A stretch of DNA of 64,000 nucleotides, taken from positions 62,001 to 126,000 of the forward strand of contig SCMQ01000001.1 in the NCBI GenBank assembly GCA_005503335.1, in the 5' to 3' direction. The notes below the pieces were generated by a model that was not told the origin of the DNA, searched no databases, and worked only from the letters and a program-made list of their open reading frames with translations. This document shows positions 18,387 through 27,446 of this stretch, in pieces. The number at the start of each line of letters is the position of its first letter. Position 1 is the stretch's first letter. Both the position numbers and the translations under genes were made by a program. This DNA comes from Comamonadaceae bacterium 2FH. GTDB lineage: Bacteria > Pseudomonadota > Gammaproteobacteria > Burkholderiales > Burkholderiaceae_C.

Positions 18387-19418
18387 TCAGAACGTGACCA
18401 TGACCTTGATCGCCTTGCGCTCGTCCATCGCGCGGTAACCGTCGGCGATGTCGTCGAGGCCGATGACCCGGTCGAAGACGAGGCCCGGCTGGATGCGGCC
18501 TTCCAGCACATCGGGCAGCAGCTCGTCGATGTAGGCCCGCACGGGCGCGGGCCCGCCGCCGACGAGGAGGTTCTTGAAGAAGGTCTGCTCGGGCGAAATG
18601 CTGCTGTAGTGGGGCACGCCCACGCGCCCGATGGCGCCGCCCGGGCGCGCGATGTCCAGCGCCGTCTGCATGGCATCGCCGGTGCCCACGCATTCGAGCA
18701 CCGAATGCGCGCCGTAGCCGCCGCTCAGGGCCCGGATGCGCTCGACGCCCTCCTGGCCGCGTTCACGCACGATCTCGGTGGCGCCGAATTCCTGCGCCAG
18801 CGCGATACGGTCCGGATGGCGGCCCATCAGGATGATGCGCTCGGCGCCCAGGCGCTTGGCGGCCAGCACCCCGCACAGCCCCACCGCGCCGTCGCCGATC
18901 ACGGCCACCGTCTTGCCAGGCCCGGCCTTGGCCACCTGCGCGGCGTGGTGGCCCGTGCCCATCACGTCCGACAGCGTCAGCAGCGAGGCCATCAGGGCCT
19001 CGTCCGCGCCGCCGGGCAGCACGTACAGCGTGCCATCGGCATGCGGGATGCGCAGCGCCTCGGCTTGGGCGCCGTTGAGGCCGGCCCAGCCGAAGAAGCC
19101 GCCGTGGCTGCAGGCCGTGTGCATGCCCTCGTGGCAGAGGTCGCAGGTGCCGTCCGAATAGGCGAAGGGCATGATCACCACATCACCGACCTTCACCTTC
19201 GCGACGGCGCGGCCCACCGCCTCGACCACGCCGATGGCTTCGTGGCCCATGCTCTGCCCGGTCTCGCTCGGTTCCATCGAGCGGTAAGGCCACAGGTCGC
19301 TGCCGCAGATGCAGGCGCGCGTGACGCGCACGATGGCATCGGTGGGCTCGACAAGGGTGGCGTCCGCCAGGTTCGCCACCCGAACGTGGCGGGCCCCATA
19401 CATTACGGTTGCGCGCAT
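18387..19418 (-). CDS. Zinc-dependent alcohol dehydrogenase (MDR superfamily)
   Basis: A 343-residue enzyme. The catalytic zinc ligands are in ACICGSDLW and SMGHEAIGVVE. The structural zinc loop is GTCDLCHEGMHTAC. The Rossmann motif GDGAVGLCG lies near residue 170, and KAIKVMVTF ends the protein. The ATG at 19418 has AAAGGAGATC upstream. It is divergent from the AraC regulator at 19773 with 354 bp between, which fits control of this ADH by that regulator. The substrate is unknown. Confidence 0.93.
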   Translation of the reverse strand: MRATVMYGARHVRVANLADATLVEPTDAIVRVTRACICGSDLWPYRSMEPSETGQSMGHEAIGVVEAVGRAVAKVKVGDVVIMPFAYSDGTCDLCHEGMHTACSHGGFFGWAGLNGAQAEALRIPHADGTLYVLPGGADEALMASLLTLSDVMGTGHHAAQVAKAGPGKTVAVIGDGAVGLCGVLAAKRLGAERIILMGRHPDRIALAQEFGATEIVRERGQEGVERIRALSGGYGAHSVLECVGTGDAMQTALDIARPGGAIGRVGVPHYSSISPEQTFFKNLLVGGGPAPVRAYIDELLPDVLEGRIQPGLVFDRVIGLDDIADGYRAMDERKAIKVMVTF

Positions 19419-19453
19419 GAAAAGATCTCCTTTCTGAAGTGGTGTGAATTGCC

Positions 19454-19609
19454 CTAGGCCTGTCCCAGCGGGCCTGCCTGCCGCTGAGGCCCGTGTCGGA
19501 CGGGCCGCGAAGCGCCGATCAAAGCTGTTGCCCGGTATTGGTTCTTGATCGCGACCTTCTGGACCGCCAGCTTGTCGCTCTAGTAGAAATTGTCAGTACC
19601 GTTGGACAT
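19454..19609 (-). pseudogene. N-terminal remnant of an alpha/beta hydrolase with a nonsense codon
   Basis: A Shine-Dalgarno-preceded ATG (CAGGAGCCGAT, start 19609) encodes MSNGTDNFY and then TAG. The same frame continues SDKLAVQKVAIKNQYRAT before losing similarity. The pattern FYxSDK...QKVxxKNQY is the start of a YcjY-like alpha/beta-hydrolase family often found beside AraC regulators and oxidoreductases. The TAG is one base from CAG (Gln), the residue expected there. The rest of the 19419-19772 gap holds the divergent promoters and nothing else recognised. Confidence 0.5.
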
Positions 19610-19772
19610 ATCGGCTCCTGCTCGAATAGGTGCTATTTTTCGCGTATTGATCGATCGCGCGATAGACTGATCCGACGGTTTTCTTGCCTGATCGTCTGGA
19701 TCCATGGATTTGCGAACGACATCCAGGCCTGCCGGAGCTATCCTGTCGACAGTGGAATTCAAGGAGATCTCT

Positions 19773-20738
19773 ATGCCTACCCCAGAGGAGAGCGAGCGAC
19801 ACCCGGGCGGACAGGTCAGTGCACTGCACATGAGACTGGTCGATGTCATCGGGCGGTGGACTGTGGGTAAAGAGGACTGGCCGACACCGATCGAAAACCT
19901 TCTTCTCTTCCGGCGCGAATCACCCACTCAGCCTTGCTCCTGCAAGGTGGAGCCTAGCCTCGTGCTGGTCGTTCAAGGCGCGAAACAGCTGTTGGTCGGC
20001 GATAGCGCGTATGCCTACGACCCCGAGCGCTTCCTGATCAACTCGCTCGATATCCCCGCCAGCTCGCAGGCGCTCGAAGCGAGCCCAGAGAAACCTTGCC
20101 TCGGGCTGGGGCTCAAGCTCGACCTGCGGGTGGTCGCCGATCTGATCGCGCAAAGCGGGCTGCCGCCGCCGCGCCAGCGTGCCTGCGAGGGCAGCTCGGC
20201 GCTCGGCACCGTCACCTCGGCCTTGCTGGAGCCATTCACTCGCCTGCTGGCGCTGCTCGACGAGCCTGCCGCCATTCCCGTACTGGCACCTCTCATCGAG
20301 CGCGAGATCCATTACCGCCTGCTCATGAGCGACCAGGCGGCGCGCCTGTGGCAGATTGCCTCGGTGGGCAGCCAGAGCCAGCGGATCGCCAGGGCCATCG
20401 AGTGGCTGAGGGCGAATTACGCACAGCCGTTGCGCATCGACGAGCTCGCGGCCCACGTGCAGATGAGCCCGTCGAACCTGCATCACCACTTTCGCCAGCT
20501 CACCGCGATGAGCCCCTTGCAGTACCAGAAATGGCTGCGCTTGCACGAAGCGAGGCACTTGATGCTGAACGAGCGCCTGGACGCCGCGAGCGCGGCGTTT
20601 CAGGTCGGCTACGAGAGCCCCTCGCAGTTCAGCCGCGAATACAGCCGCCTCTTCGGCGCGCCGCCCAAGCGCGACATCGAAGGCTTGCGGCGGCGGACCG
20701 ATGACGCAAACGCCCCGCTGGTCTGGGCCTCGGCCTGA
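19773..20738 (+). CDS. AraC-family transcriptional regulator
   Basis: A 321-residue regulator. The N-terminal part (about 30-190) matches the AraC_N (PF06719) sensor type (LLLFRRESPTQPCSCKVEPS, LVVQGAKQLLVGD). The C-terminal double helix-turn-helix includes LRIDELAAHVQMSPSNLHHH and FQVGYESPSQFSREYSRLFG. The ATG at 19773 is preceded by AAGGAGATCTCT and is preferred over the ATG at 19704, which has no ribosome site. It is divergent from the Zn-ADH operon and 128 bp upstream of the molybdenum hydroxylase genes, so either could be its target. Confidence 0.92.
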   Translation: MPTPEESERHPGGQVSALHMRLVDVIGRWTVGKEDWPTPIENLLLFRRESPTQPCSCKVEPSLVLVVQGAKQLLVGDSAYAYDPERFLINSLDIPASSQALEASPEKPCLGLGLKLDLRVVADLIAQSGLPPPRQRACEGSSALGTVTSALLEPFTRLLALLDEPAAIPVLAPLIEREIHYRLLMSDQAARLWQIASVGSQSQRIARAIEWLRANYAQPLRIDELAAHVQMSPSNLHHHFRQLTAMSPLQYQKWLRLHEARHLMLNERLDAASAAFQVGYESPSQFSREYSRLFGAPPKRDIEGLRRRTDDANAPLVWASA

Positions 20739-20866
20739 ACCGCCGCGCAAGGGCATCGGCCCTGCGACCCTGGAGAATTGGGCAAGAAAACAGCAGGATC
20801 GAGCTAGTGGGATGACGGCGCGGCCAGGAGAATGCACAAAGCGTTCTTTTGTCCAGGGAGACCCGA

Positions 20867-21325
20867 ATGATCACGTTTAACATCAACGGCAAGACCGCCC
20901 GCGTCGATGCCGATCCCGACACCCCGTTGCTCTGGGTGCTGCGCGACAGCCTCCAGATGACCGGCACCAAGTTCGGTTGCGGCATGGCCCTTTGCGGCGC
21001 CTGCACCGTGCATATGGACGGCCAACCTGTCCGTTCCTGTACGACGCCGGCATCCACGGCGGTTGGCAAGAAGATCGTCACCATCGAAGGCGTGGACAGC
21101 TCGCGCGTCGCCAAGGCCGTGCAGGAAGCTTGGCAGCGCCTGGACGTTGTGCAATGCGGCTACTGCCAGTCCGGCCAGATCATGAGCGCCGTGGCGCTGC
21201 TGACCCAGAACCGCAAGCCCACCGATGCGGATATCGATGCGGCCATGGCCGGCAACATCTGCCGCTGCGCGACCTATGTCCGCATCCGCGCCGCCATCCA
21301 TGAAGCGGCCAAGGCTCTGGCTTGA
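20867..21325 (+). CDS. iorA: Molybdenum hydroxylase small [2Fe-2S] subunit (isoquinoline 1-oxidoreductase alpha type)
   Basis: A 152-residue iron-sulfur subunit of the xanthine dehydrogenase family. The plant-type [2Fe-2S] domain is [18 protein letters not shown] with the later Cys in VRSCTT. The helical [2Fe-2S] domain has QCGYCQSGQ and ICRCATY. It carries electrons from the molybdopterin subunit encoded next to an outside acceptor. The ATG at 20867 follows AGGGAGACCCGA. The gene symbol marks family resemblance only; the substrate (N-heterocycle or aldehyde) is unknown. The next gene starts 11 bp after the stop. Confidence 0.9.
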   Translation: MITFNINGKTARVDADPDTPLLWVLRDSLQMTGTKFGCGMALCGACTVHMDGQPVRSCTTPASTAVGKKIVTIEGVDSSRVAKAVQEAWQRLDVVQCGYCQSGQIMSAVALLTQNRKPTDADIDAAMAGNICRCATYVRIRAAIHEAAKALA

Positions 21326-21336
21326 GGAGGCGTACC

Positions 21337-23556
21337 ATGACGACAACGAATACGCCCCGGATCGAGAACGAAAGCCGTCGCCGCTTCCTGCAGGGTGCGG
21401 CGGGCCTGACCCTGGCGGTCTATCTGCCTGGTACCGGTGCGGCGACGGCAACCGGCCCGGGTCTGCCGCCCGTGGCGACGGGCTCGGCCGCGCAAGCCTT
21501 CGAACCGAATGCCTTTGTGCGCATCGGCACTGACAACGTGGTGACGGTGATCTCCAAGCACATCGAGATGGGCCAGGGAACTTTCACCGGTCTTGCGACC
21601 CTCGTCGCCGAAGAGTTGGACGCTGCCTGGTCGCAGGTGCGGGTGGAAGGCGCGCCCGCAGACGCCACGCGCTATGCCAACACCCAATGGGGGCCGGTGC
21701 AGGGCACGGGCGGCAGCAATGCCATGGCCAATTCCTGGGATCAGATGCGCCGGGCCGGCGCCACGGCGCGCGCCATGCTGGTGGCCGCCGCGGCACGGCA
21801 GTGGCAAGTCCAGCCCGGCGAGATCACGGTCAGCGAAGGCGTCATCCGCCATGCGGCCTCCGGCCGCTCGGGCCGTTTCGGCCGGTTCGTGCGGGCTGCC
21901 GCCGAGCAGGCCGTGCCGACCGAATTCAAGCTGAAGGACCCCAAGGATTTCAAGCTGATCGGCAAACGCGCGCCGCGCAAGGACAGCGCAGAAAAAACCA
22001 CCGGCCGTGCGCGCTTCACGCAGGATGTGCACCTGCCGGGCATGCTCACGGCCGTGGTCGCGCATCCGCCGCGCTTCGGCGCCAAGGTGAAGTCCTTCGA
22101 CGCATCGAAGGCCAAGGCCATCAAGGGCGTGGTGGACGTGGTGCAGATTCCGACCGGCATTGCCGTGCTGGCCAAGGACACCTGGACGGCCAAGAAGGGC
22201 CGGGATGCGCTCGCCATCGAGTGGGACGAGTCGCAGGCATTCAAGCTGGGCAGCGAGCAGATCTTCGAGCGCTTTCACGAACTGGCCAAGCAGCCGGGCG
22301 TGGTGGCGCACCAGAGCGGCAACGCCGATGCCGCTTTCGCCCGGCCGGCCAAGGTGCTGCGCGCCGCCTACGATTTTCCGTACCTCGCGCACGCCGCCAT
22401 GGAGCCTATGAACTGCGTCGTGCGGCTGGGCAAGGATGAATGCGAGATCTGGAATGGCGAGCAGTTGCAGACGCCCGACCAGATGGCCGTGGCTGCCTTG
22501 CTCGGTCTCAAGGTCGAGCAGGTCAAGATCAACATGCTCTACGCCGGCGGCAGCTTCGGCCGCCGCGGAAGCAAGAATGCCGATTACCAGCTGGAGGCCG
22601 TGCACATCGCCAGAGCCATCGGCGGACGCGCACCGGTCAAGCTCGTCTGGCTGCGCGAGGACGACATGAAGGCCGGCTACTACCGGCCGGCTTTCCACCA
22701 TGTGCTCGAAGCCGCGCTCGATGCCCAGGGGCGCCCGGTGGGCTGGCGACACCGCCTGGTCGGGCAGTCCATCCTGACCGACTCGCCGTTCTCGATGATC
22801 GTCAAGAACGGCATCGACCCGGTGTCGGTCGAAGGGGCGGCGAACCTGCCTTACGACATCCCTTCGATGCTCGTGGACCTGCACACGCCCACCGACATCC
22901 CGGTGCCGGTGCATTGGTGGCGTTCCGTGGGGTCGACGCACACCGCATACTCCACCGAGACCTTCATCGACGAACTGGCGACAGCAGCTGGCCAGGATCC
23001 GGTGGCTTTCCGCCTGGAGCTGCTGCGCAAGCACCCGCGCCATGCCCATGTGCTGAGACTCGCGGCCGAGAAGGCAGGGTGGGGACGGGCCCTGAGCCCG
23101 GGCGAGGCAGGCGACCGTCGGGCACGCGGCGTGGCCTTGCACGAATCCTTCGGCTCCTTCGTGGCGCAGGTCGCGGAAGTCACGATCAAGCCGGATGGCG
23201 GTCTGCGTGTCAATCGCGTGGTGTGCGCGGTGGACTGCGGCACCGTGATCAACCCGGACAACGTGCGCGCACAGGTCGAGGGGTCGGTCGGTTTCGCGCT
23301 GTCGGCGGCCCTGCATGGCGCCATCACCCTCAAGGACGGCATGGTCGAGCAGTCCAATTTCCACGACTATGCGCCGATCCGCATCAACGAGATGCCTAGG
23401 GTCGAAGTGCATATCGTGCCATCCGCCGAGCCACCGACCGGTATCGGCGAGCCTGGCGTGCCGCCCCTGGCGCCCGCCGTGGCGAATGCCATCGCCGCCG
23501 CAACCGGCAAGCGGATACGCGGCCTGCCGATCCGCGCCGAGGCACTGCGCGCCTGA
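21337..23556 (+). CDS. iorB: Molybdenum hydroxylase large molybdopterin-cytosine-dinucleotide subunit (isoquinoline 1-oxidoreductase beta type)
   Basis: A 739-residue catalytic subunit. The N-terminus [19 protein letters not shown] is a twin-arginine signal, so the folded cofactor-loaded enzyme is probably exported. Family blocks include [60 protein letters not shown] and, at the end, [19 protein letters not shown], which contains the predicted catalytic Glu. The start at 21337 follows GAGGAGGCGTACC. It forms a complex with the preceding [2Fe-2S] subunit and overlaps xdhC by one base (TGATG). Confidence 0.93.
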   Translation: MTTTNTPRIENESRRRFLQGAAGLTLAVYLPGTGAATATGPGLPPVATGSAAQAFEPNAFVRIGTDNVVTVISKHIEMGQGTFTGLATLVAEELDAAWSQVRVEGAPADATRYANTQWGPVQGTGGSNAMANSWDQMRRAGATARAMLVAAAARQWQVQPGEITVSEGVIRHAASGRSGRFGRFVRAAAEQAVPTEFKLKDPKDFKLIGKRAPRKDSAEKTTGRARFTQDVHLPGMLTAVVAHPPRFGAKVKSFDASKAKAIKGVVDVVQIPTGIAVLAKDTWTAKKGRDALAIEWDESQAFKLGSEQIFERFHELAKQPGVVAHQSGNADAAFARPAKVLRAAYDFPYLAHAAMEPMNCVVRLGKDECEIWNGEQLQTPDQMAVAALLGLKVEQVKINMLYAGGSFGRRGSKNADYQLEAVHIARAIGGRAPVKLVWLREDDMKAGYYRPAFHHVLEAALDAQGRPVGWRHRLVGQSILTDSPFSMIVKNGIDPVSVEGAANLPYDIPSMLVDLHTPTDIPVPVHWWRSVGSTHTAYSTETFIDELATAAGQDPVAFRLELLRKHPRHAHVLRLAAEKAGWGRALSPGEAGDRRARGVALHESFGSFVAQVAEVTIKPDGGLRVNRVVCAVDCGTVINPDNVRAQVEGSVGFALSAALHGAITLKDGMVEQSNFHDYAPIRINEMPRVEVHIVPSAEPPTGIGEPGVPPLAPAVANAIAAATGKRIRGLPIRAEALRA

Positions 23557-24575
23557 TGGAAAGCGTCGATCTGCAGGTGCTGGCGGCGGCACGCCGCTGG
23601 GCGGCCGAGAGGCGGCGCTTCGCCCTGGTGACCGTGGCGCGCACCTGGGGTTCGGCGCCACGCCCGCCCGGCTCCTGGCTCGCAGTGCGCGACGACGGGC
23701 TGGTCGAAGGGTCGGTCTCCGGCGGCTGCATCGAGGATGATCTCATCGCCCGCATGCGCGAAGGCCGCCTGGGCGAGGCGGCCCCGTTCAAGCTGGTGTA
23801 CGGCGTCACCAAGGACGAGGCGACGCGCTTCGGCCTGCCCTGCGGCGGCACGCTGGAACTGGTGGTCGAGCCGGCGCCGGAAATGGCCTTGCTGGAGGAC
23901 TTGGCGCAGCGGCTGGCGCAGCGCCGGCTGGCCCTGCGACAGGTCGATCTCGCCTGCGGAAGCGTCACCCTGTCCGATGCCCGCCGCGGCGACGCGCTGC
24001 ATTGGGACGGCGAACGCCTCGCCACCGTGCATGGCCCCCAGTGGCGCCTGTTCATCGTCGGCGCCGGGCAGATTTCCCGCTATCTGGCACCGATGGCGCA
24101 GGCGCTGGGCTACGACATCACGGTCTGCGATCCGCGCGAGGAATATGGCCCGGGCTGGGATGTGCCGGGCACGCGGCTGGTGACCGCCATGCCCGACGAT
24201 GCGCTCGCTGCCATGGAGCCGGACGAGCGCTGCGCCGTCGTGGCGCTCACCCACGACCCCAAGCTCGACGACATGGTGCTGCTGGAAGCGCTCAGGTCGC
24301 CGGCCTTCTACGTGGGCGCGGTCGGCTCGCGTCTGAACAACGCCAGACGGCGCGAGCGGCTCGCGCAGTATTTCGACTTCACCTCCGAAGATCTGGCGCG
24401 TCTGCACGGGCCCGTCGGTTTGCCCATCGGCAGTCACACCCCGCCTGAGATTGCTGTGGCCATCGTGGCCGAAATGACTGCGGTAAGAAACGGTGTGGAC
24501 TTCGCGCGCTGGAAAGAGGCGGTGGCTTCACACTTCGGTGCATGTGACACCCTGACCGGCGAGGCGGTGATGTGA
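23556..24575 (+). CDS. xdhC: XdhC/CoxI family molybdenum-cofactor insertion and maturation factor
   Basis: A 339-residue chaperone for xanthine dehydrogenase-family enzymes. The N-terminal XdhC_CoxI domain has VTVARTWGSAPRPPG and GSVSGGCIEDDL. The C-terminal Rossmann domain has LFIVGAGQISRYLAP and AVGSRLNNARRRERLAQ. It is translationally coupled to iorB (1-nt overlap) and to the following broken mocA (GTGA overlap). It binds and protects Moco before insertion into the IorB-type subunit. Confidence 0.93.
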   Translation: MESVDLQVLAAARRWAAERRRFALVTVARTWGSAPRPPGSWLAVRDDGLVEGSVSGGCIEDDLIARMREGRLGEAAPFKLVYGVTKDEATRFGLPCGGTLELVVEPAPEMALLEDLAQRLAQRRLALRQVDLACGSVTLSDARRGDALHWDGERLATVHGPQWRLFIVGAGQISRYLAPMAQALGYDITVCDPREEYGPGWDVPGTRLVTAMPDDALAAMEPDERCAVVALTHDPKLDDMVLLEALRSPAFYVGAVGSRLNNARRRERLAQYFDFTSEDLARLHGPVGLPIGSHTPPEIAVAIVAEMTAVRNGVDFARWKEAVASHFGACDTLTGEAVM

Positions 24576-24930
24576 GCGCCATCGCCGGATGGCTGATGGC
24601 CGCAGGGCGCGGACATTGCTTCGGCGGTGACAAGCTTATGCACCGTTTGCCTGATGGAGTTACTGTCGCGGTCGCCAGCGCTGGGCGCCTACCGGCAGCC
24701 ACAGACCGCGCAGTTGCGCTGGTGCGTCCGCAACACGTGGCGCTGCATGAGGCGCTGTCTGAGCTTGGTATCTAGCTTGTCGAAGTTGCCAATGCCGATG
24801 CTGGCATCGGCAACACGCTGGCGATCGGCATTCGTGCGACGCCCCAGGCCGCTTGGGTCGTGGCTTTGGGTGGCGGCGTACCGGGCATCCGGCCAGAAGG
24901 CAAGCGAGTGGGAGCGGCGAGTGGCGTGAC
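24572..24930 (+). pseudogene. mocA: mocA-like molybdenum cofactor cytidylyltransferase, broken by an in-frame stop
   Basis: A GTG at 24572 (overlapping the xdhC stop) encodes GWLMAAGRGHCFGGDKLMHR, the nucleotidyltransferase P-loop and Lys region of MobA/MocA proteins. Similarity runs to ALSELGI, where TAG interrupts the frame. The same frame then resumes with LVEVANADAGIGNTLAIGIR and ATPQAAWVVALGG before it decays near 24930. The enzyme would add CMP to Moco for the IorB subunit. The stop and lost 3' half imply that function now comes from elsewhere in the genome or is absent. An IS701 remnant lies just downstream. Confidence 0.7.
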
Positions 24931-24988
24931 GGTGCGGCAGCTGGCCAGCTGGTGCGCCCATGCTGCGCGCTGGCAGTCTCGACACAGA

Positions 24989-25400
24989 CTACGCCAGTGC
25001 CTTGACGCTTACCGGCTCGCTCTTGGCGGTGCGCCGTGACATCACCGGTGGACGGCACATGCCGCTGTAGGGCTGGAGCGGCAGGGGCTCCACTCCCGGT
25101 GACCAGATCACCACGGCCGAGGTGATGCCGACCACGTAGGGCAAGCCCAGACCGGTCAGCCCCTGACGAAACGCATAGTCGAACCGTAGCCGGCGTCGGT
25201 CAGCACGCAGTGCCTGGGTGCACCTTCCGAGAGCAGGCCCCGTAGCTGTTGCAGGGCAATTTGAGGCTTGGCCGCAAACTCGATGCCCTCGGAAATCCCC
25301 TGCCTTGAGCCTGCGCAAGGCTGTTCGCCAACTCGCGATAGAACCGCGCACACTGGCCTTCGCTGCAAGCCAGCCGCTCTCCTGTGAGGTTAGATTGGCT
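24989..25400 (-). mobile_element. IS701-family transposase remnant (DDE superfamily), multiply frameshifted
   Basis: On the minus strand three frames in turn carry one transposase: GERLACSEGQCARFYRELAN, then GIEFAAKPQIALQQLRGLLS with VLTDAGYGS, then FRQGLTGLGLPYVVGITSAV with SPGVEPLPLQPYSG. The DAGYG block containing a catalytic Asp and the LGLPYVVG strand are typical of IS701-type DDE transposases. Both ends of the element appear lost. The remnant separates the broken mocA from the regulatory element at 25388. Confidence 0.7.
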
Positions 25401-25429
25401 TACGCTCAAAGAAGAAAATGCGACTGGAC
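25388..25429 (+). promoter_or_regulatory. Copy A of the recurring 42-44 bp upstream element, facing right
   Basis: It begins GGTTAG, has GCTTAC in the middle and an A-rich run, and ends CGACTGGAC, 42 nt in all. The same layout recurs at 31863-31954 (pair), 40030-40121 (pair), 44501-44542, 48384-48426 and 49579-49697 (pair). Here it faces the SDR fragment and the ALDH at 25929. It abuts the IS701 remnant on its left, so any leftward partner copy has been lost. Confidence 0.55.
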
Positions 25430-25490
25430 ACTTTCGGCTTCGCACACGCACACTGCCCATACCTACTCAGGCATTCGCCGATTCGAAGGA

Positions 25491-25781
25491 GACAATGTGT
25501 GCGGAAACATCGCGGAATCGGCTGGTCCGATGGGAGCGGAATTCGGTCCCATCGGTATCCGCGTCAATGCCATTGCTCCTGGGACGATCCGGACGCCTTT
25601 CAGCGCCTGCATGTTCGACGCCCCCGAGAACGCCAAGCGCATTCGGGGAGCCCACGCGATTGGGGCAGCCCGAGGAGAACGAGGCGGTGGCCGCCTTCCT
25701 GCTTACGGACGTGCCAGCTTCATGACAGGCGCTGTGATGCCCGTCGACGGCAGCCAGTTGGCCTGCATCCCGTGCGTTTGA
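25491..25781 (+). pseudogene. SDR C-terminal remnant
   Basis: A start with a strong ribosome site (GAAGGAGACA before ATG 25496) opens a short frame. A second frame carries EFGPIGIRVNAIAPGTIRTP, the post-catalytic strand of an SDR. A third carries GQPEENEAVAAFLLTDV and then FMTGAVMPVDGSQ. Together they are the last 80-90 residues of an SDR spread over frames; the cofactor-binding half is absent. It lies between regulatory copy A and the ALDH at 25929. Nothing recognised in 25782-25928. Confidence 0.6.
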
Positions 25782-25928
25782 GTCTCGTGCAGCCGCAAGG
25801 GGGACTCGATGAAAACATTCCGCCGCGTGAAGATGCATTCGCAGTAGCAGCCGGAGGATGGCGGCGCTCGCAGGCAGCTCGCAGTCCAATTTCACATCAA
25901 TCAAATCGCCATATCGGGAGACACTCAA

Positions 25929-27416
25929 ATGAAGACTTACCAGCACTGGATCAACGGAGCGCACTCAGCACCTGCGAGCGGCGAATGGCTCGACACCGAA
26001 GATCCGTATCGCGGCGAGGCCTGGGCCAGGATCCCGCGGGGCAACAAGGAGGACGCGGACCTCGCCGTGGCCGCCGCGCACCATGCCATGCATCACGGGC
26101 CTTGGAGCAAGATGACCGCTTCTGAGCGTGGCAGGATCCTGCGCAAGATCGGCGATCTGCTCGCCGACCCCAAGAACGCTCAGCGACTGGCCGAGGTCGA
26201 GTCGCGCGACAACGGCAAGATCCTCGCGGAGATGCACGGCCAGCTCAAGTACCTTCCTGAGCATTGGTACTACTTCGCGGGCTTGGCTGACAAGGTCGAA
26301 GGCGCTGTCCTGCCGGTGGACAAGCCCGACATGCTTGCCATGACGTATCGGGAGCCCATTGGCGTGGTTGCTGCGCTGACTGCCTGGAATTCGCCCTTGA
26401 TGTTCTTCACGATCAAGTGCGCTCCGGCCCTGGCTGCAGGCTGCTCGGTCGTGCTGAAGCCCTCGGAGTTCGCCTCCGTCAGTTCGCTGGAGTTTGCGGA
26501 ACTGACCAAGGAGGCAGGTCTTCCGGACGGTGTGATCAACGTCGTGACGGGACTGGGAACGGAAGTCGGCTCGCCGCTGGTCGAGCATCCTGATGTCGCC
26601 AAGATCACCTTCACCGGCTCGGACAAGACGGGCGCCAAGGTCTACGAGGCGGCGGCGCGCACGATGAAGCGCGTGGCGATGGAGCTCGGCGGCAAGTCGC
26701 CCAACATCGTCTTCGAAGATGCCGACCTCGACCAGGCCTGCGTCGGAGCCGTTGCCGGGATCTTCGGTGCCGCCGGGCAGATGTGCACCGCAGGATCGCG
26801 CCTGCTCGTCCAGAACTCGATCAAGGAGAAGTTCACCGAGAGGCTTCTGGGCATGGCCCGCGATCTCAAGCTGGGCGATCCGATGAAGCCCGATACGCAG
26901 ATCGGCCCGATCGCCACACCGCCGCAGTACGAGAAGGTCCTGCACTACATCGGCGTCGCCAAGGCCGAGGGTGCGCGCTGCATCCTCGGCGGCGAGCCAG
27001 CGACCGGTCCCGGCTTGGACGGGAGCCAGTTCGTGCAGCCGACGGTGTTCACCGACGTCACGAACAGGATGCAGATCGCGCAGGAGGAAGTGTTCGGCCC
27101 CGTCCTTTCCATCATCGGCTTCGATGACGAAGAGGAAGCCGTGCAGATTGGCAACGACGTGATCTACGGCCTCGCGGCCGGCGTGTGGACCCGAGACATC
27201 GGAAGGGCGATCCGGATGTCGAAAGCGCTCAAGGCGGGCATGGTCTGGGTCAACACCTACCGGGCCTACAGCTTCCTGGTGCCTATCGGGGGCATGAAGC
27301 AATCCGGCCTGGGGCGCGAGAGCGGCATCGAGGCGATCAACGAGTATCTCGAAACCAAGAGTGTGATGATCTCGACGGAGTCCGGCGCGCCGTCCAACCC
27401 GTTCCTGCAGCGCTGA
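25929..27416 (+). CDS. NAD(P)-dependent aldehyde dehydrogenase
   Basis: A 495-residue ALDH. HWINGAHSAPASGEWLDTED opens it, then TAWNSPLMFF, FTGSDKTG, catalytic Glu in ELGGKSPNIVF and Cys in AAGQMCTAGSR, and EEVFGPVLSIIGF. The 3' 200 bp (from about 27207) are nearly identical to a detached fragment at 33209-33418, proof that this gene or its relative was duplicated. It is followed after 30 bp by a Bug receptor and then an SDR pseudogene: the same ALDH-Bug-SDR order seen in pieces at 33209-35389. Confidence 0.95.
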   Translation: MKTYQHWINGAHSAPASGEWLDTEDPYRGEAWARIPRGNKEDADLAVAAAHHAMHHGPWSKMTASERGRILRKIGDLLADPKNAQRLAEVESRDNGKILAEMHGQLKYLPEHWYYFAGLADKVEGAVLPVDKPDMLAMTYREPIGVVAALTAWNSPLMFFTIKCAPALAAGCSVVLKPSEFASVSSLEFAELTKEAGLPDGVINVVTGLGTEVGSPLVEHPDVAKITFTGSDKTGAKVYEAAARTMKRVAMELGGKSPNIVFEDADLDQACVGAVAGIFGAAGQMCTAGSRLLVQNSIKEKFTERLLGMARDLKLGDPMKPDTQIGPIATPPQYEKVLHYIGVAKAEGARCILGGEPATGPGLDGSQFVQPTVFTDVTNRMQIAQEEVFGPVLSIIGFDDEEEAVQIGNDVIYGLAAGVWTRDIGRAIRMSKALKAGMVWVNTYRAYSFLVPIGGMKQSGLGRESGIEAINEYLETKSVMISTESGAPSNPFLQR

Positions 27417-27446
27417 ATCAGTATTTCGACAATTGAGGAGACAAAC

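Noticed and set aside
17208-19457. A 749-codon open frame on the plus strand
   Set aside because: It is exactly antisense to the metallo-beta-lactamase-fold and Zn-ADH genes, is rich in His/Arg/Gly/Ala, and shows no domain. It is a shadow caused by GC-rich third positions.
21274-23661. A 795-codon open frame on the minus strand
   Set aside because: Antisense to iorB; no recognisable motif. The plus strand carries all expected molybdenum hydroxylase motifs.
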